From: Barnesiella sp.
GTDB lineage: Bacteria > Bacteroidota > Bacteroidia > Bacteroidales > Muribaculaceae
Assembly (NCBI GenBank): GCA_014800945.1
Contig: JAAVFD010000020.1
Coordinates: 1-54,775, forward strand
DNA length: 54,775 bases
Direction of reading: 5' to 3'
A model generated the notes under the pieces. It worked only from the letters and a program-made list of their open reading frames with translations. It did no database searches and had not been told where the DNA came from. This document shows positions 17,381 through 26,903 of this stretch, in pieces. The position numbers and the translations under genes are program-made. Positions within the stretch are counted from its first letter, which is position 1; the number at the start of each line of letters is the position of its first letter.

Positions 17381-18748
17381 ATGGAAGCATTTCTTATAAA
17401 AGCCGCTCAACTCGTTGTTGCCCTCGCCTTTCTGGTGATAATACATGAGTTTGGACACTACATCATAGCGCGAGCATTCGGCATAAAGGTTGAAAAATTT
17501 TATTTATTTTTCAACCCCTGGTTTTCTCTTGCCAAATGGAAGCCGAAAAAGACTAAAGTAAAATATGACAAGAACGGTAACGAGAAGGCATCGTGGCGCG
17601 ACACTGAATATGGTATTGGCTGGCTGCCCCTCGGCGGATATGTGAAAATTGCAGGAATGATAGACGAGAGCATGGATAAGGAGCAACTCGCCAAACCTGC
17701 ACAACCTTGGGAATTCCGCTCAAAAGAGGCATATAAGCGTCTGCTCGTTATGCTCGGCGGGGTTATTTTCAATTTCATTCTTGCTATCATCATTTATGCC
17801 GGCATAGCGTGGCACTGGGGTGAAAAATACATTCCTCTGGAAAGCGCTTACGAGGGAATGGATTTTGTACCTGCCGCCATTGAAGCGGGTTTCAGAAACG
17901 GAGACATCCCCTTACTTGCCGACGGCGAGAAAATCGACGCTTCAAAAGGCGATTTCATGTACAAAATAGCTTCAGCTAAAGAAGTTACTGTCATCCGCAA
18001 TCATAAGGACACAGTGAGCATCACTCTTCCGGAAAATTTCTTGCTAAAACTGAATGACGAGAAAGGATTTATGGCTTACCGCGTGCCGGTGTTCATTGCC
18101 CGACTCCAGCCCGGAGATGTGGCAGCCAAAGCGGGTATGAAAGAGGGTGACAGAATCATAGCCGTGGACAGCACTCCTACTCCTTCTTTCACGGAACTTG
18201 TGCCGGCACTGCTTGATAAAGCCGGCAAAAAGAGCATAATCACGCTTCTGCGAAATGGTGAAACCGTAAAGGTTGAGGCAACACCCTCTCAAACCGGTAA
18301 ACTCGGATTCCAGCTGATGGGTCCGACTGACATATTCGAGACCGTATCCGTGAAATACGGTGCTTTTGAATCTGTGCCTCAAGGATGGAAAATAGGCACA
18401 ACCACACTGAGCAACTATGTGGGCTCAATGAAATATGTCTTCACTTCAGACGGAGCTAAAAGCATCGGTGGATTCGGTGCTATCGGCAATCTCTTTCCAG
18501 AAAAATGGAACTGGTACAGCTTCTGGCAGATTACCGCTTTTTTGAGTGTTGCACTCGCATTTATGAACATCATTCCTATACCCGGTCTTGACGGTGGACA
18601 TGTAATGTTCCTTCTATGGGAGGTTATAACTCGTCGCAAACCGAGTGAAACAGTTATGGAATATGCGCAGTATGCCGGTATGGCATTTCTCCTTCTCCTC
18701 CTTGTGTACGCAAACGGCATGGATTTATTCAGAGCTATAATAAAATGA
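17381..18748 (+). CDS. rseP: RIP metalloprotease RseP (site-2 protease)
   Basis: 455 residues. An inner-membrane zinc protease that cuts transmembrane anti-sigma factors and leftover signal peptides. The zinc motif H-E-F-G-H lies at residues 22-26 in the first membrane segment; the second metal motif N-I-I-P-I-P-G-L-D-G-G-H is near residue 405. Between them lie two PDZ-like regions, the clearer one around L-Q-P-G-D-V-A-A-K-A-G-M. The stop overlaps the next start by four bases (ATGA). No anti-sigma factor gene is nearby, so its natural target is unknown here. Confidence 0.95.
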   Translation: MEAFLIKAAQLVVALAFLVIIHEFGHYIIARAFGIKVEKFYLFFNPWFSLAKWKPKKTKVKYDKNGNEKASWRDTEYGIGWLPLGGYVKIAGMIDESMDKEQLAKPAQPWEFRSKEAYKRLLVMLGGVIFNFILAIIIYAGIAWHWGEKYIPLESAYEGMDFVPAAIEAGFRNGDIPLLADGEKIDASKGDFMYKIASAKEVTVIRNHKDTVSITLPENFLLKLNDEKGFMAYRVPVFIARLQPGDVAAKAGMKEGDRIIAVDSTPTPSFTELVPALLDKAGKKSIITLLRNGETVKVEATPSQTGKLGFQLMGPTDIFETVSVKYGAFESVPQGWKIGTTTLSNYVGSMKYVFTSDGAKSIGGFGAIGNLFPEKWNWYSFWQITAFLSVALAFMNIIPIPGLDGGHVMFLLWEVITRRKPSETVMEYAQYAGMAFLLLLLVYANGMDLFRAIIK

Positions 18749-19935
18749 CAAATATTTATAAGACCATAAAACTGAAACGTGGCAAAGAAGAGTCACTCAA
18801 ACGTTTTCACCCCTGGGTTTTCTCCGGTGCCATAGATTTTTTACCTGAGGATATTGAAGAGGGGGACACTGTCAAGGTTGTCTCCTCAACCGGAGATTTA
18901 CTCGGTATGGGGCATTACCAAATAGGAAGCATCGCCGTGCGTATGCTATCCACCGTCGATGAAGCTATTGACGGCGATTTTTACGCAACCCGCCTGCGCA
19001 ACGCTTGGGCTCTGCGCACCTGCCTCGGCCTTACGGTTAATCCGGAAAACGCTTTCAGACTGGTGCATGGAGAAGGTGATTTTCTTCCTGGCTTGGTGGT
19101 GGATGTTTATGGTGACACCGCCGTCATGCAGGCACATTCTCCCGGCATGCACTTTGCAAGGAACATCATTGCAGACGCATTGACAACACTTGCCGATGGC
19201 AGAATAAAAAATGTCTATTACAAATCAGAGACTACCCTGCCCTATAAAGCAAGCCTTGACCCGCAGAACCAGTACATCAAGGGAGGATTCACCACTGATA
19301 TTGCCATTGAAAATGGCTTGAAATTCAGAGTTGATTGGCTAAGAGGGCAAAAAACCGGTTTTTTTGTTGACCAGCGTGATAACCGTTCGCTGCTTGAACA
19401 TTACAGCAACGGGCGCAATGTGCTGAATATGTTCTGCTACACCGGAGGATTCTCTGTTTATGCCATGCGTGGAAATGCACGGAAGGTTGTATCGGTAGAT
19501 AGCTCTGAAAAGGCAATTCGCCTCACTGAAGCCAATATCGAACTGAATTTTCCTGGAGATACCCGCCATGAGGCAGCTGCCGAGGATGCATTCAAGTATC
19601 TGTCTTCTATAAGCAAAGGTGACTTTGACTTAATTGTACTTGACCCGCCCGCATTTGCAAAACACCGCTCTGCTATAAAAAATGCATTGAGAGGATATCA
19701 GCGGCTAAACGCCAAGGCGCTTGAAAAAATTGCGTCGGGCGGCATTATCTTCACCTTTTCATGTTCCCAGGCTATTACACGCGAGCAATTCCGGCTGGCA
19801 GTATTCTCGGCGTGTGCACAAACCGGAAGAAAAGTGCGCATCCTGCACCAGCTCACTCAGCCTGCCGACCATCCTGTGAATATCTACCACCCCGAAGGTG
19901 AATACCTCAAGGGACTCATATTATATGTAGAATAA
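18745..19935 (+). CDS. Class I SAM-dependent rRNA methyltransferase (RlmI-like)
   Basis: 396 residues. The N-terminal 80 residues form a PUA-like RNA-binding domain (F-H-P-W-V-F-S-G-A, I-A-V-R-M-L-S). A methyltransferase fold follows with the AdoMet loop L-N-M-F-C-Y-T-G-G-F-S-V-Y-A and the catalytic-loop motif L-D-P-P-A-F-A-K, then the cysteine-containing F-S-C-S-Q. Proteins of this architecture make 5-methylcytidine at position 1962 of 23S rRNA in E. coli. The exact target here is inferred. It overlaps rseP by four bases and precedes the M49 peptidase by 11 bases, within the dxr operon. Confidence 0.9.
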   Translation: MTNIYKTIKLKRGKEESLKRFHPWVFSGAIDFLPEDIEEGDTVKVVSSTGDLLGMGHYQIGSIAVRMLSTVDEAIDGDFYATRLRNAWALRTCLGLTVNPENAFRLVHGEGDFLPGLVVDVYGDTAVMQAHSPGMHFARNIIADALTTLADGRIKNVYYKSETTLPYKASLDPQNQYIKGGFTTDIAIENGLKFRVDWLRGQKTGFFVDQRDNRSLLEHYSNGRNVLNMFCYTGGFSVYAMRGNARKVVSVDSSEKAIRLTEANIELNFPGDTRHEAAAEDAFKYLSSISKGDFDLIVLDPPAFAKHRSAIKNALRGYQRLNAKALEKIASGGIIFTFSCSQAITREQFRLAVFSACAQTGRKVRILHQLTQPADHPVNIYHPEGEYLKGLILYVE

Positions 19936-19946
19936 TCATATCTATC

Positions 19947-21959
19947 ATGAATTCATTTTTTATCAAGGCGACCGTTGCTATGACTTTCGCCGCTTCAATT
20001 ACAGCTATGGCTACTGAAAAAAAAGATTTCAATTATGTTGTTGACAGATTCGCCGACATTGAGGTGCTCCGCTATCAGGTGCCGGGCTTTGAGAATCTCC
20101 CCCTGCAACAGAAGAAACTCATTTACTATCTAACCGAAGCAGCTCTCAGCGGCAGAGATATTCTTTGGGATCAAAACAACAAGTATAATCTGCAGCTTCG
20201 CTCCCTGCTTGAAAATATCTACAAAAATTATTCCGGCGACAAGAACAGCTCGGAGTTCAAAGCTTTCGAGAAATATCTGAAACAGGTGGAATTCGGCAAC
20301 GGTGTTCACCACCATTATTCAATGGACAAGTTCACACCGGAATTTTCACGTGCATTTTTCGACACTCAGGTGGCAGCACTCCCCGCTGACAAGAGACCGG
20401 CAGAAATTGAAATTCTCTCTAAAGTGGTCTTTGATCCAACCTTCATGGCAAAAAAAGTCAACCAGGCTGAGGGTGAGGATTTGATTCTGTCATCAGCCAA
20501 CAATCTTTACGAAGGCGTAACTCAGGCTGAGGTTGAAGCATATTATGCTGCCAGAAAAGACACGACAGACGCTACTCCGGTGATGCACGGACTTAATACA
20601 AGAGTGGTGAAAGATTCAAACGGCAATATCGTTGAACAGACCTATAAAGTTGGCGGAGTTTACTCTTCCGCTATCGAAAAAATTGTAGCCAATCTTACCA
20701 AAGCAGTTGAATATGCTGAAAATCCCAAACAGAAAGCTGTTATCAATTCACTGATAAAGTTCTATACTACCGGCGACCTCAAGGATTTTGACGACTATTC
20801 CATACTTTGGACCGGTGACACTGATTCAAGAGTTGACTTTATCAACGGATTCATTGAGAGCTATGACGACCCGTTGGGTATGACCGGCTCATGGGAGTCT
20901 ATCGTCAACTTCAAGAATCTTGATGCTTCACACCGCACTGAGGTTATCAGCTCTAATGCAGACTGGTTCGAGGCTAATTCACCCGTAGATCCCCGATTCA
21001 GAAAAGATGAAGTTAAAGGTGTTACCGCAAAGGTTATCAACGCCGCTATTCTTGCAGGCGACTCATATCCAGCCACACCTATAGGCATCAATCTGCCGAA
21101 CTCAAACTGGATAAGGGCTGCCCACGGCTCAAAAAGCGTTACCATTGAAAATATTACTCAGGCTTATGACGAGGCATCACACGGCAACGGCTTCAACGAA
21201 GAATTTGTCAACGACCCGGCTATGCGCGAAATGATGGACAAATATCTCTTCATCACCGATAACCTTCACACCGACCTTCACGAGTGCCTCGGTCACGCTT
21301 CCGGAAAGCTCCTCCCCGGAGTTGATCCGGACGCCCTTAAAGCCCACGGTTCCACACTCGAAGAGACCCGCGCTGACCTTTTTGCACTTTACTACCTCGC
21401 TGACCCGAAACTCATTGAGCTCGGACTTATCGACAATCCGGATGCCTACAAGCCTCAGTACTACAAGTACCTTCTTAACGGACTTATGACTCAGCTCATG
21501 AGGATTGAACCGGGCAAGGATGTTGAAGAGGCTCACATGCGCAACAGAAAACTCATATCAGAATGGGTGCTTGAAAAAGGAAAGAAAAATAATATTGTAA
21601 GCCTTGACAAAATTGATGGCAAAACCTATGTCAACATCAAAGATTACGAAGGATTACGCAATCTCTTCGGAGAGCTCCTTGCTGAAATCCAGAGAATCAA
21701 GAGTGAGGGTGACTATGATGCCGGCTGCAAGCTGGTTGAAACATACGCGGTAAAAGTTGATCCTGAACTGCATAAGGAGGTTCTTGACAGATATGCCACA
21801 TTGGATATCGCACCATATCGCGGATTTGTTAACCCTGTTTATACCCCTGTTATCGACAATAATGGCAATATCACAGATGTAACTATTTCTTATACCGAGG
21901 ACTACCTGCCTCAGATGTTCAGATACTCATCTGATTATTCAACTCTCTCAACCAAATAA
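19947..21959 (+). CDS. Dipeptidyl-peptidase III family metallopeptidase (M49), exported
   Basis: 670 residues with a signal peptide of about 22 residues (MNSFFIKATVAMTFAASITA). It removes dipeptides from peptide N-termini, probably in the periplasm. The zinc motif of this family is H-E-C-L-G-H at residues 445-450, and E-E-T-R-A-D at 472-477 gives the third ligand. G-N-G-F-N-E-E-F-V and K-L-L-P-G-V surround the site as in Bacteroides homologues. It closes the dxr operon and is followed by a very strong terminator. Alternative: an exported M49 enzyme with a narrower substrate; the sequence does not separate these. Confidence 0.92.
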   Translation: MNSFFIKATVAMTFAASITAMATEKKDFNYVVDRFADIEVLRYQVPGFENLPLQQKKLIYYLTEAALSGRDILWDQNNKYNLQLRSLLENIYKNYSGDKNSSEFKAFEKYLKQVEFGNGVHHHYSMDKFTPEFSRAFFDTQVAALPADKRPAEIEILSKVVFDPTFMAKKVNQAEGEDLILSSANNLYEGVTQAEVEAYYAARKDTTDATPVMHGLNTRVVKDSNGNIVEQTYKVGGVYSSAIEKIVANLTKAVEYAENPKQKAVINSLIKFYTTGDLKDFDDYSILWTGDTDSRVDFINGFIESYDDPLGMTGSWESIVNFKNLDASHRTEVISSNADWFEANSPVDPRFRKDEVKGVTAKVINAAILAGDSYPATPIGINLPNSNWIRAAHGSKSVTIENITQAYDEASHGNGFNEEFVNDPAMREMMDKYLFITDNLHTDLHECLGHASGKLLPGVDPDALKAHGSTLEETRADLFALYYLADPKLIELGLIDNPDAYKPQYYKYLLNGLMTQLMRIEPGKDVEEAHMRNRKLISEWVLEKGKKNNIVSLDKIDGKTYVNIKDYEGLRNLFGELLAEIQRIKSEGDYDAGCKLVETYAVKVDPELHKEVLDRYATLDIAPYRGFVNPVYTPVIDNNGNITDVTISYTEDYLPQMFRYSSDYSTLSTK

Positions 21960-22007
21960 GAGATACACCTTATTATATAGATTATATAGGCTGTTCCGGT
22001 CAAGCAT

Positions 22008-22050
22008 AAAAAACAAACGGATTGTCATCGCGACAATCCGTTTGTTTTTT
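22008..22050 (+). terminator. Strong terminator after the M49 peptidase gene
   Basis: A perfect 19-bp stem (22008-22026 with 22032-22050) closes a 5-base loop. The stem ends in A6 on one side and T6 on the other, so it should terminate in both directions. Confidence 0.95.
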
Positions 22051-22184
22051 AACCTTAAATCTAATACCATGAAAAAACACAGTGCAAATATAGTAATTAT
22101 ACACTTAGAACATTCTGTAAACAGTATGGTTCACCCACTTCATCGTATTAACACGCTTTAACTAAATTTATCTATACTCTATTG

Positions 22185-22192
22185 TACCTTTG
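22185..22192 (+). promoter_or_regulatory. -7 promoter box for the two-component operon
   Basis: TACCTTTG, a perfect TAnnTTTG, 36 bases before the first response regulator ATG. The -33 region is weak. The 118 bases between the terminator and this box are AT-rich; the only open frame there is a 30-codon one at 22069-22161 with no support. Confidence 0.5.
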
Positions 22193-22228
22193 CATCTATT
22201 AAAAATATAATATCACCTACTGACCCCG

Positions 22229-22597
22229 ATGAATACAAAAATCCTGGTTATTGACGATGAAGAAGCACTTTGCGAGATTCTTAAATTCAACCTCACAAAG
22301 GCAGGATACGATGTGGAGTGCAGCTACAGCGCCGAAGAGGCATTGACACGCGACCTCACAAAATATAACCTTATGATTGTGGACATTATGATGGAAAACC
22401 TCAGTGGGTTTGACTTTGCCGAGAGAGTCAGAGAAAATCCGGAAACAGCAGAAATACCTTTCATTTTCTGCTCCGCACTCTCCGATGAGGACAATACCGT
22501 TCACGGTCTTGAGAACGGAGCCGATGATTATATTACCAAACCGTTTGTTATATCTCAGGTACTCGCTAGGGTAAGGGCCGTTTTGCGCAGAAGCTGA
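22229..22597 (+). CDS. Receiver-only response regulator
   Basis: 122 residues, just a phospho-receiver domain. The acidic pair D9-D10, the phospho-acceptor D52 and the K in I-T-K-P-F are all present, so it should be phosphorylatable. It has no output domain. By hand it is about 78% identical over its whole length to the next protein and stops right after the shared V-L-R-R-S, so it looks like a tandem duplication that lost (or never copied) the DNA-binding half. As a small receiver it could act as a phosphate sink or a competitor for the histidine kinase two genes downstream. Confidence 0.9.
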   Translation: MNTKILVIDDEEALCEILKFNLTKAGYDVECSYSAEEALTRDLTKYNLMIVDIMMENLSGFDFAERVRENPETAEIPFIFCSALSDEDNTVHGLENGADDYITKPFVISQVLARVRAVLRRS

Positions 22598-22642
22598 ATA
22601 CAAACCATTTTATTAACATTATTTAGCTTTTAGCCAAAACTA

Positions 22643-23353
22643 ATGAGAACAAAAATACTTGTGATTGATGATGAGGAACCGCTTTGCGAGATTCTCAAAT
22701 TCAATCTTGAAAAAGAGGGCTACGAGGTAGATTGCTGCTTCAGTGCCGAAGAAGCACTCTCGCTCGATCTATCCGAGTACTCACTCATGATTGTAGATAT
22801 AATGATGGAAAGACTCAGTGGCTTTGACTTCGCCAACAGAGTGCGCACCAATTCCGCCATCGAACATATTCCATTCATTTTCTGCTCAGCGCTCTCAGGA
22901 GAGGATGACACCGTGATGGGACTTGACATAGGAGCCGATGACTATATAACCAAACCGTTTGTTATTTCTGAGGTTCTGGCGAGAGTAAGGGCTGTGCTGA
23001 GAAGAAGCAATCCCAAGCGCACAACTCCCGATAAGGATTCAAATGCGGAGTATGAGCCGGACATCACTTTCGAAAACCTGCGCATTGACCGCAATGAGAA
23101 GCTCTGCTACCTCAACGGCGATGTTGTCAATCTCACAAAAACTGAATTTGACATTCTGCTTTTCCTTCTAACTCACAGAAACAAAATATATTCCCGAGAG
23201 GAAATCATTAAAGTGGTGTGGACCAACGATGTTGTTGTAACAAACCGCACTATTGACACCAATATTGCCCGCCTACGAAAAAAAATAGGCAACTATGGCA
23301 ATAATATTGTAACTCGACTCGGTTTCGGATATGGCTTCAAAGAGACGGTTTAG
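22643..23353 (+). CDS. OmpR/PhoB-type response regulator
   Basis: 236 residues: receiver domain (1-122; acidic D9/D10, acceptor D52, conserved Lys in T-K-P-F), a charged linker, then a winged-helix DNA-binding domain from about residue 140 (L-T-K-T-E-F-D-I-L, S-R-E-E-I-I-K-V-V-W, R-T-I-D-T-N-I-A-R-L-R-K-K-I). It should dimerise when phosphorylated and bind direct repeats. It starts 45 bases after the receiver-only copy and overlaps the kinase start by 23 bases, so the pair is co-translated. Targets are unknown; it resembles Bacteroidota regulators without a specific named role. Confidence 0.93.
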   Translation: MRTKILVIDDEEPLCEILKFNLEKEGYEVDCCFSAEEALSLDLSEYSLMIVDIMMERLSGFDFANRVRTNSAIEHIPFIFCSALSGEDDTVMGLDIGADDYITKPFVISEVLARVRAVLRRSNPKRTTPDKDSNAEYEPDITFENLRIDRNEKLCYLNGDVVNLTKTEFDILLFLLTHRNKIYSREEIIKVVWTNDVVVTNRTIDTNIARLRKKIGNYGNNIVTRLGFGYGFKETV

Positions 23354-24794
23354 CTATCAGTGGCGTCAGTTTTTGCCCGTCCTCGGTCTCACTTGGACCG
23401 CGGTGGTGCTTTTCTTTGTGTATTTCTACAACAGAGAGCTTGAAGCAAGAACAACCATCTACCGAAATCACCTTGAGTTTATTTGCGACAGAATCCTTGT
23501 TGCCTGCCAGGGAGATGAAGATGTCATGAGATTCGCCAACTTTACATCACGGTACTTTGAATCCACACAGTTCAGTGAAGTAAAGGTTTTCGTTTATGAC
23601 AGCCAGAACAACAAACTCCTTTATAATATCGGCACATCTATCCTTCAGGATTATTCGGATGCAGCCCCGCTGCCTGAATATAAGGAGGCAGAGCTGACAG
23701 GTAGAGGCGAAGCCGTCACCAAAGCTGATGAGGAAGTAAACCTATCCATCATCAAGCGTAGCGAGGATGGCAAATACTTTGTACATGCAACAGTGCCATT
23801 CAATGTCCCATTCAAAGACCTTTTCGGCAAAAAATCATTCTGGCCTCTGATTATTCTGCTCATTGTTGCGTCGGCATTAAGCTACATATCCACCAAACTG
23901 CTTACCCGAAACGTAACACTCCTACGCGATTTCGCTCAGAAAGCAGCTGATGGCAAAGTTGATTATGATGTCAGCAAATTCCCTCATGATGAACTCGGCG
24001 ACATTTCCAGAGAAATAATCAAAATATATCAGGAAAAAGACGCCGCTGTAAGCAAGAGCGAAAAAGAGCACAAGGTTGCCATCAATGCAATTGAAGAGAA
24101 AGCAAGAGTCAAGAAGCAACTAACTAATAATATAAACCACGAGCTCAAAACTCCTGTTGGTGTTATCCGTGGATACCTTGAAACCATACGCTCCAATCCC
24201 GATATGGACAATGACACCAAAAATCATTTCCTCAACAGGGCCTACGAAAATGTCGAGCGACTTTGCAACCTGCTCACAGATGTCGGAGCGATTACCCTGC
24301 TTGAGGACGGAGCCAAGAACATTCCGGTTTCCGAGGTGGATTTCCACGACCTCGTCTTCACCATTGAGCACGATTTAAGAGTGACAGGTATTGCCGGAAA
24401 TATGAAATTCAATTATGACATACCTCTTAACTGCTATGTCAAAGGAAATTCAAATCTACTCACCGGACTCATTTCCAACCTCATTAAAAATGCCGCCCAG
24501 TACTCTCACGGCACTGAAATGGGAATTAAACTCGTTGTCGAATCTGAAAAGCATTACACTTTCAGCTTCTATGATAACGGTGTCGGAGTAGAGCCCGATC
24601 ACCTCCCGCATCTGTTCGAACGCTTTTACCGTGTTGACGCCGGACGCTCAAGAAAAAGCGGTGGCACAGGGCTCGGACTTCCCATTGTAAAAAACACCAT
24701 CGAAGCACTCGGTGGATCCATTTCAGTTCACAACCGCACAGAAGGAGGTCTGGAATTCCTGTTCACGCTTGAAAAATGGACAAGACACAGCTAA
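23331..24794 (+). CDS. Sensor histidine kinase
   Basis: 487 residues from an ATG inside the end of the regulator gene. Two membrane segments (about residues 13-31 and 170-190) flank a periplasmic sensor domain of about 140 residues. A HAMP-like segment leads to a dimerisation helix with the phospho-accepting H270 in N-H-E-L-K-T-P, then the ATP-binding domain with N-box L-I-K-N-A-A-Q-Y, G1 box D-N-G-V-G-V, F-box L-F-E-R-F-Y-R and G2 box G-G-T-G-L-G-L. All catalytic blocks are intact. It would phosphorylate the two regulators upstream. The signal it senses is not apparent. Confidence 0.95.
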   Translation: MASKRRFSYQWRQFLPVLGLTWTAVVLFFVYFYNRELEARTTIYRNHLEFICDRILVACQGDEDVMRFANFTSRYFESTQFSEVKVFVYDSQNNKLLYNIGTSILQDYSDAAPLPEYKEAELTGRGEAVTKADEEVNLSIIKRSEDGKYFVHATVPFNVPFKDLFGKKSFWPLIILLIVASALSYISTKLLTRNVTLLRDFAQKAADGKVDYDVSKFPHDELGDISREIIKIYQEKDAAVSKSEKEHKVAINAIEEKARVKKQLTNNINHELKTPVGVIRGYLETIRSNPDMDNDTKNHFLNRAYENVERLCNLLTDVGAITLLEDGAKNIPVSEVDFHDLVFTIEHDLRVTGIAGNMKFNYDIPLNCYVKGNSNLLTGLISNLIKNAAQYSHGTEMGIKLVVESEKHYTFSFYDNGVGVEPDHLPHLFERFYRVDAGRSRKSGGTGLGLPIVKNTIEALGGSISVHNRTEGGLEFLFTLEKWTRHS

Positions 24795-24850
24795 TAATTG
24801 TTAAATTTTAGCTGCGTACCAAATTGACACAACATTGTAACAGCTTTGTC

Positions 24851-24881
24851 TTTGCCGTGTAATATTTCCGATATAACTTTG
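24851..24881 (+). promoter_or_regulatory. Promoter upstream of the U32 peptidase-family gene
   Basis: TTTG (24851-24854), exactly 19 bases, TAACTTTG (24874-24881): a full match to the Bacteroidota consensus. The RNA would start near 24888, giving a leader of about 175 bases before the ATG at 25065. Confidence 0.8.
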
Positions 24882-24997
24882 CATCAGAAAACAAAACCAA
24901 GCACTCGCTTAGGTAATAAAATATAGGATCTATACCTCCAATCAGAAAAAACAACATTTTTGCATAATAGTAATTAGAGTATATTACAAAAACCTTG

Positions 24998-25036
24998 CGC
25001 GCGGAATGTCGGACGACATCACCGCGCGAACTTTTT
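24998..25036 (+). terminator. Terminator-like hairpin inside the U32 leader
   Basis: An outer 7-bp stem CGCGCGG/CCGCGCG (24998-25004 with 25022-25028) stacks on an inner ATGTC/GACAT stem, followed by AAC and TTTTT. It sits between the promoter and the U32 ATG. It could end a short RNA of about 150 bases, attenuate the gene, or both. Confidence 0.6.
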
Positions 25037-25064
25037 ATATAGAGACATTATAATACCCACCACA

Positions 25065-26903
25065 ATGACATATCCGCGACCGATAGAGCTACTCGCCCCC
25101 GCAAAGAATGCCGAAACAGCCATTGAAGCCATAAAGCATGGCGCCGACGCCATCTACATTGGAGCACCGACAAATGGAGCAAGAGCTGCGGCAGCAAATT
25201 CCATCGCAGACATAAAATCTGTTGTGCAATTCGCTCATCTTTTCAACGCACGTGTTTATGTTACAGTCAATACCATCATTTACGACCACGAACTTAAAGC
25301 TGTTGAAAAAATGATTCAGGAGCTTTACAAGATCGGTGTTGACGCAATCATTGTGCAGGATATGGCGGTGCTGAATATGAACATACCGCCCATAGCTCTC
25401 CACGCAAGCACGCAATGCGACACCCGCACTCCGGATAAAGCCAAGTTTCTCGAAGCCGCCGGCTTCAGCCAGATAGTTCCGGCAAGAGAACTGACAATAG
25501 AAGAGACAGCTGCAATATGCTCAGCGGTTAACGTACCGGTGGAAGTATTTGTACATGGCGCGCTATGCGTCAGCTATAGCGGAGCATGCTATGCCAGCCT
25601 CGCCACTACCGGAAGGAGCGCCAACCGTGGCGAGTGCGCCCAATTGTGCCGACTACCCTACACCTTATTTGATAAGGACGGCAAAGAGCTGATAAAGAAC
25701 CGCCATCTGCTGTCACTCAAAGACCTTAACCGTATTGCCGATATTGAAAAGCTACTTACCGCCGGCGTTACATCTTTCAAAATCGAAGGCAGACTAAAGG
25801 ACGTAAATTATGTAAAAAATGTGGTAGCAGCTTATCGCGAAGCCATTGACTCCATTATAAAAGCTAATCCCGAGCTCTACACTCGGGCAAGTTCCGGAAC
25901 CTCACGGCTTACATTCACACCAGACCTCAGCAAAAGCTTCAACAGAGGCTTCACCGGATATTTCACCGGCAGTCCACAGCCATCAACAAAAATAGCATCT
26001 TTCAATTCACCCAAATGGATAGGCGAGAAAATCGGCACCGTCCGTTCATCTTCCCCAAGCAGCTTAATCATCAACACCCGCGAAACAATAAACAACGGTG
26101 ACGGACTCGGATACTTTGACACGGATGGAAAATTCTGCGGATTCAGAGTCAACAAAGCCGAAGGAGGGAAAATCTACCCTGCAACTCCTGTCAGCCTCTC
26201 TCCAGGCACAGAAATATTCAGAAACAACAATAAGAGCTGGAATGACAAGCTGAGTGCAGACACCGCAACCCGGACTCTTGACATTGAAATAACGCTCCGG
26301 GTAAAGCCGGACCTTGTTATCATAGACATTAAAGATGAGGACGGCAACACTCTCACAGCCACTGCACCTGCAGAAATTTTCCCCGCTGCAAAACCACAGG
26401 AAACACGGCAGAATGAGATACTCGCAAAAACCGGAGCGACAATATATAAGGTTGTAAAAATCACCAACCTTGCCGCCGGAATGTTCATACCATCGTCTAT
26501 CCTGACAAACCTAAGAAGAGATGCATTGGAGAAGCTTGACAAACTGAGGCTAAACAACCATAAATACACCTACCGCCTACCGGCCAAACCTGATGTCAGA
26601 AAATTCATCGAAGGCAAGACACTATCTGCCGGCGAAAATATTTCAAACGCCATTGCAGAGAAATTTTACCGTGACCTCGGAGCAAAAGCCGCCTCCAAAG
26701 CCTTTGAATGCAATAAAAACAGCATTAAAAAGGGCACTCCCCTCATGACTACACGCTACTGCCTGCGGCGCGAGTGCGGCAAATGCCTCAAAACACCGGA
26801 GGGAGCTCAATGGAAAGCTCCTCTCACCATTAAATCCGGCAACTACACTTTCGCGCTCACTTTTGACTGTGCCAACTGCCGCATGAACGTCAACCACACA
26901 TAG
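25065..26903 (+). CDS. U32 family peptidase-like protein (RlhA/TrhP-type RNA hydroxylation)
   Basis: 612 residues. The N-terminal 300 residues hold the U32 fold: E-L-L-A-P-A-K-N-A-E-T, G-A-D-A-I-Y-I-G, and the signature E-V-F-V-H-G-A-L-C-V-S-Y-S-G-A-C, plus Cys-rich G-E-C-A-Q-L-C-R. The family is annotated as a collagenase-like peptidase, but characterised members make 5-hydroxycytidine or 5-hydroxyuridine in rRNA or tRNA; which one applies here is not evident. The C-terminal third carries a cysteine cluster (R-E-C-G-K-C-L, D-C-A-N-C-R) that could hold an iron-sulfur or zinc centre. The long form is normal in Bacteroidota. It has its own promoter and leader. Confidence 0.85.
   Translation: MTYPRPIELLAPAKNAETAIEAIKHGADAIYIGAPTNGARAAAANSIADIKSVVQFAHLFNARVYVTVNTIIYDHELKAVEKMIQELYKIGVDAIIVQDMAVLNMNIPPIALHASTQCDTRTPDKAKFLEAAGFSQIVPARELTIEETAAICSAVNVPVEVFVHGALCVSYSGACYASLATTGRSANRGECAQLCRLPYTLFDKDGKELIKNRHLLSLKDLNRIADIEKLLTAGVTSFKIEGRLKDVNYVKNVVAAYREAIDSIIKANPELYTRASSGTSRLTFTPDLSKSFNRGFTGYFTGSPQPSTKIASFNSPKWIGEKIGTVRSSSPSSLIINTRETINNGDGLGYFDTDGKFCGFRVNKAEGGKIYPATPVSLSPGTEIFRNNNKSWNDKLSADTATRTLDIEITLRVKPDLVIIDIKDEDGNTLTATAPAEIFPAAKPQETRQNEILAKTGATIYKVVKITNLAAGMFIPSSILTNLRRDALEKLDKLRLNNHKYTYRLPAKPDVRKFIEGKTLSAGENISNAIAEKFYRDLGAKAASKAFECNKNSIKKGTPLMTTRYCLRRECGKCLKTPEGAQWKAPLTIKSGNYTFALTFDCANCRMNVNHT

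Noticed and set aside
22085-22092. TATATTTG on the minus strand, a possible antisense promoter
   Set aside because: The -33 box is missing at the right distance, and the only product would be a short RNA ending at the bidirectional terminator.
22069-22161. 30-codon open frame after the M49 peptidase terminator
   Set aside because: No domain pattern, no visible promoter of its own and no conserved neighbour; it could be a leader peptide but nothing supports it.
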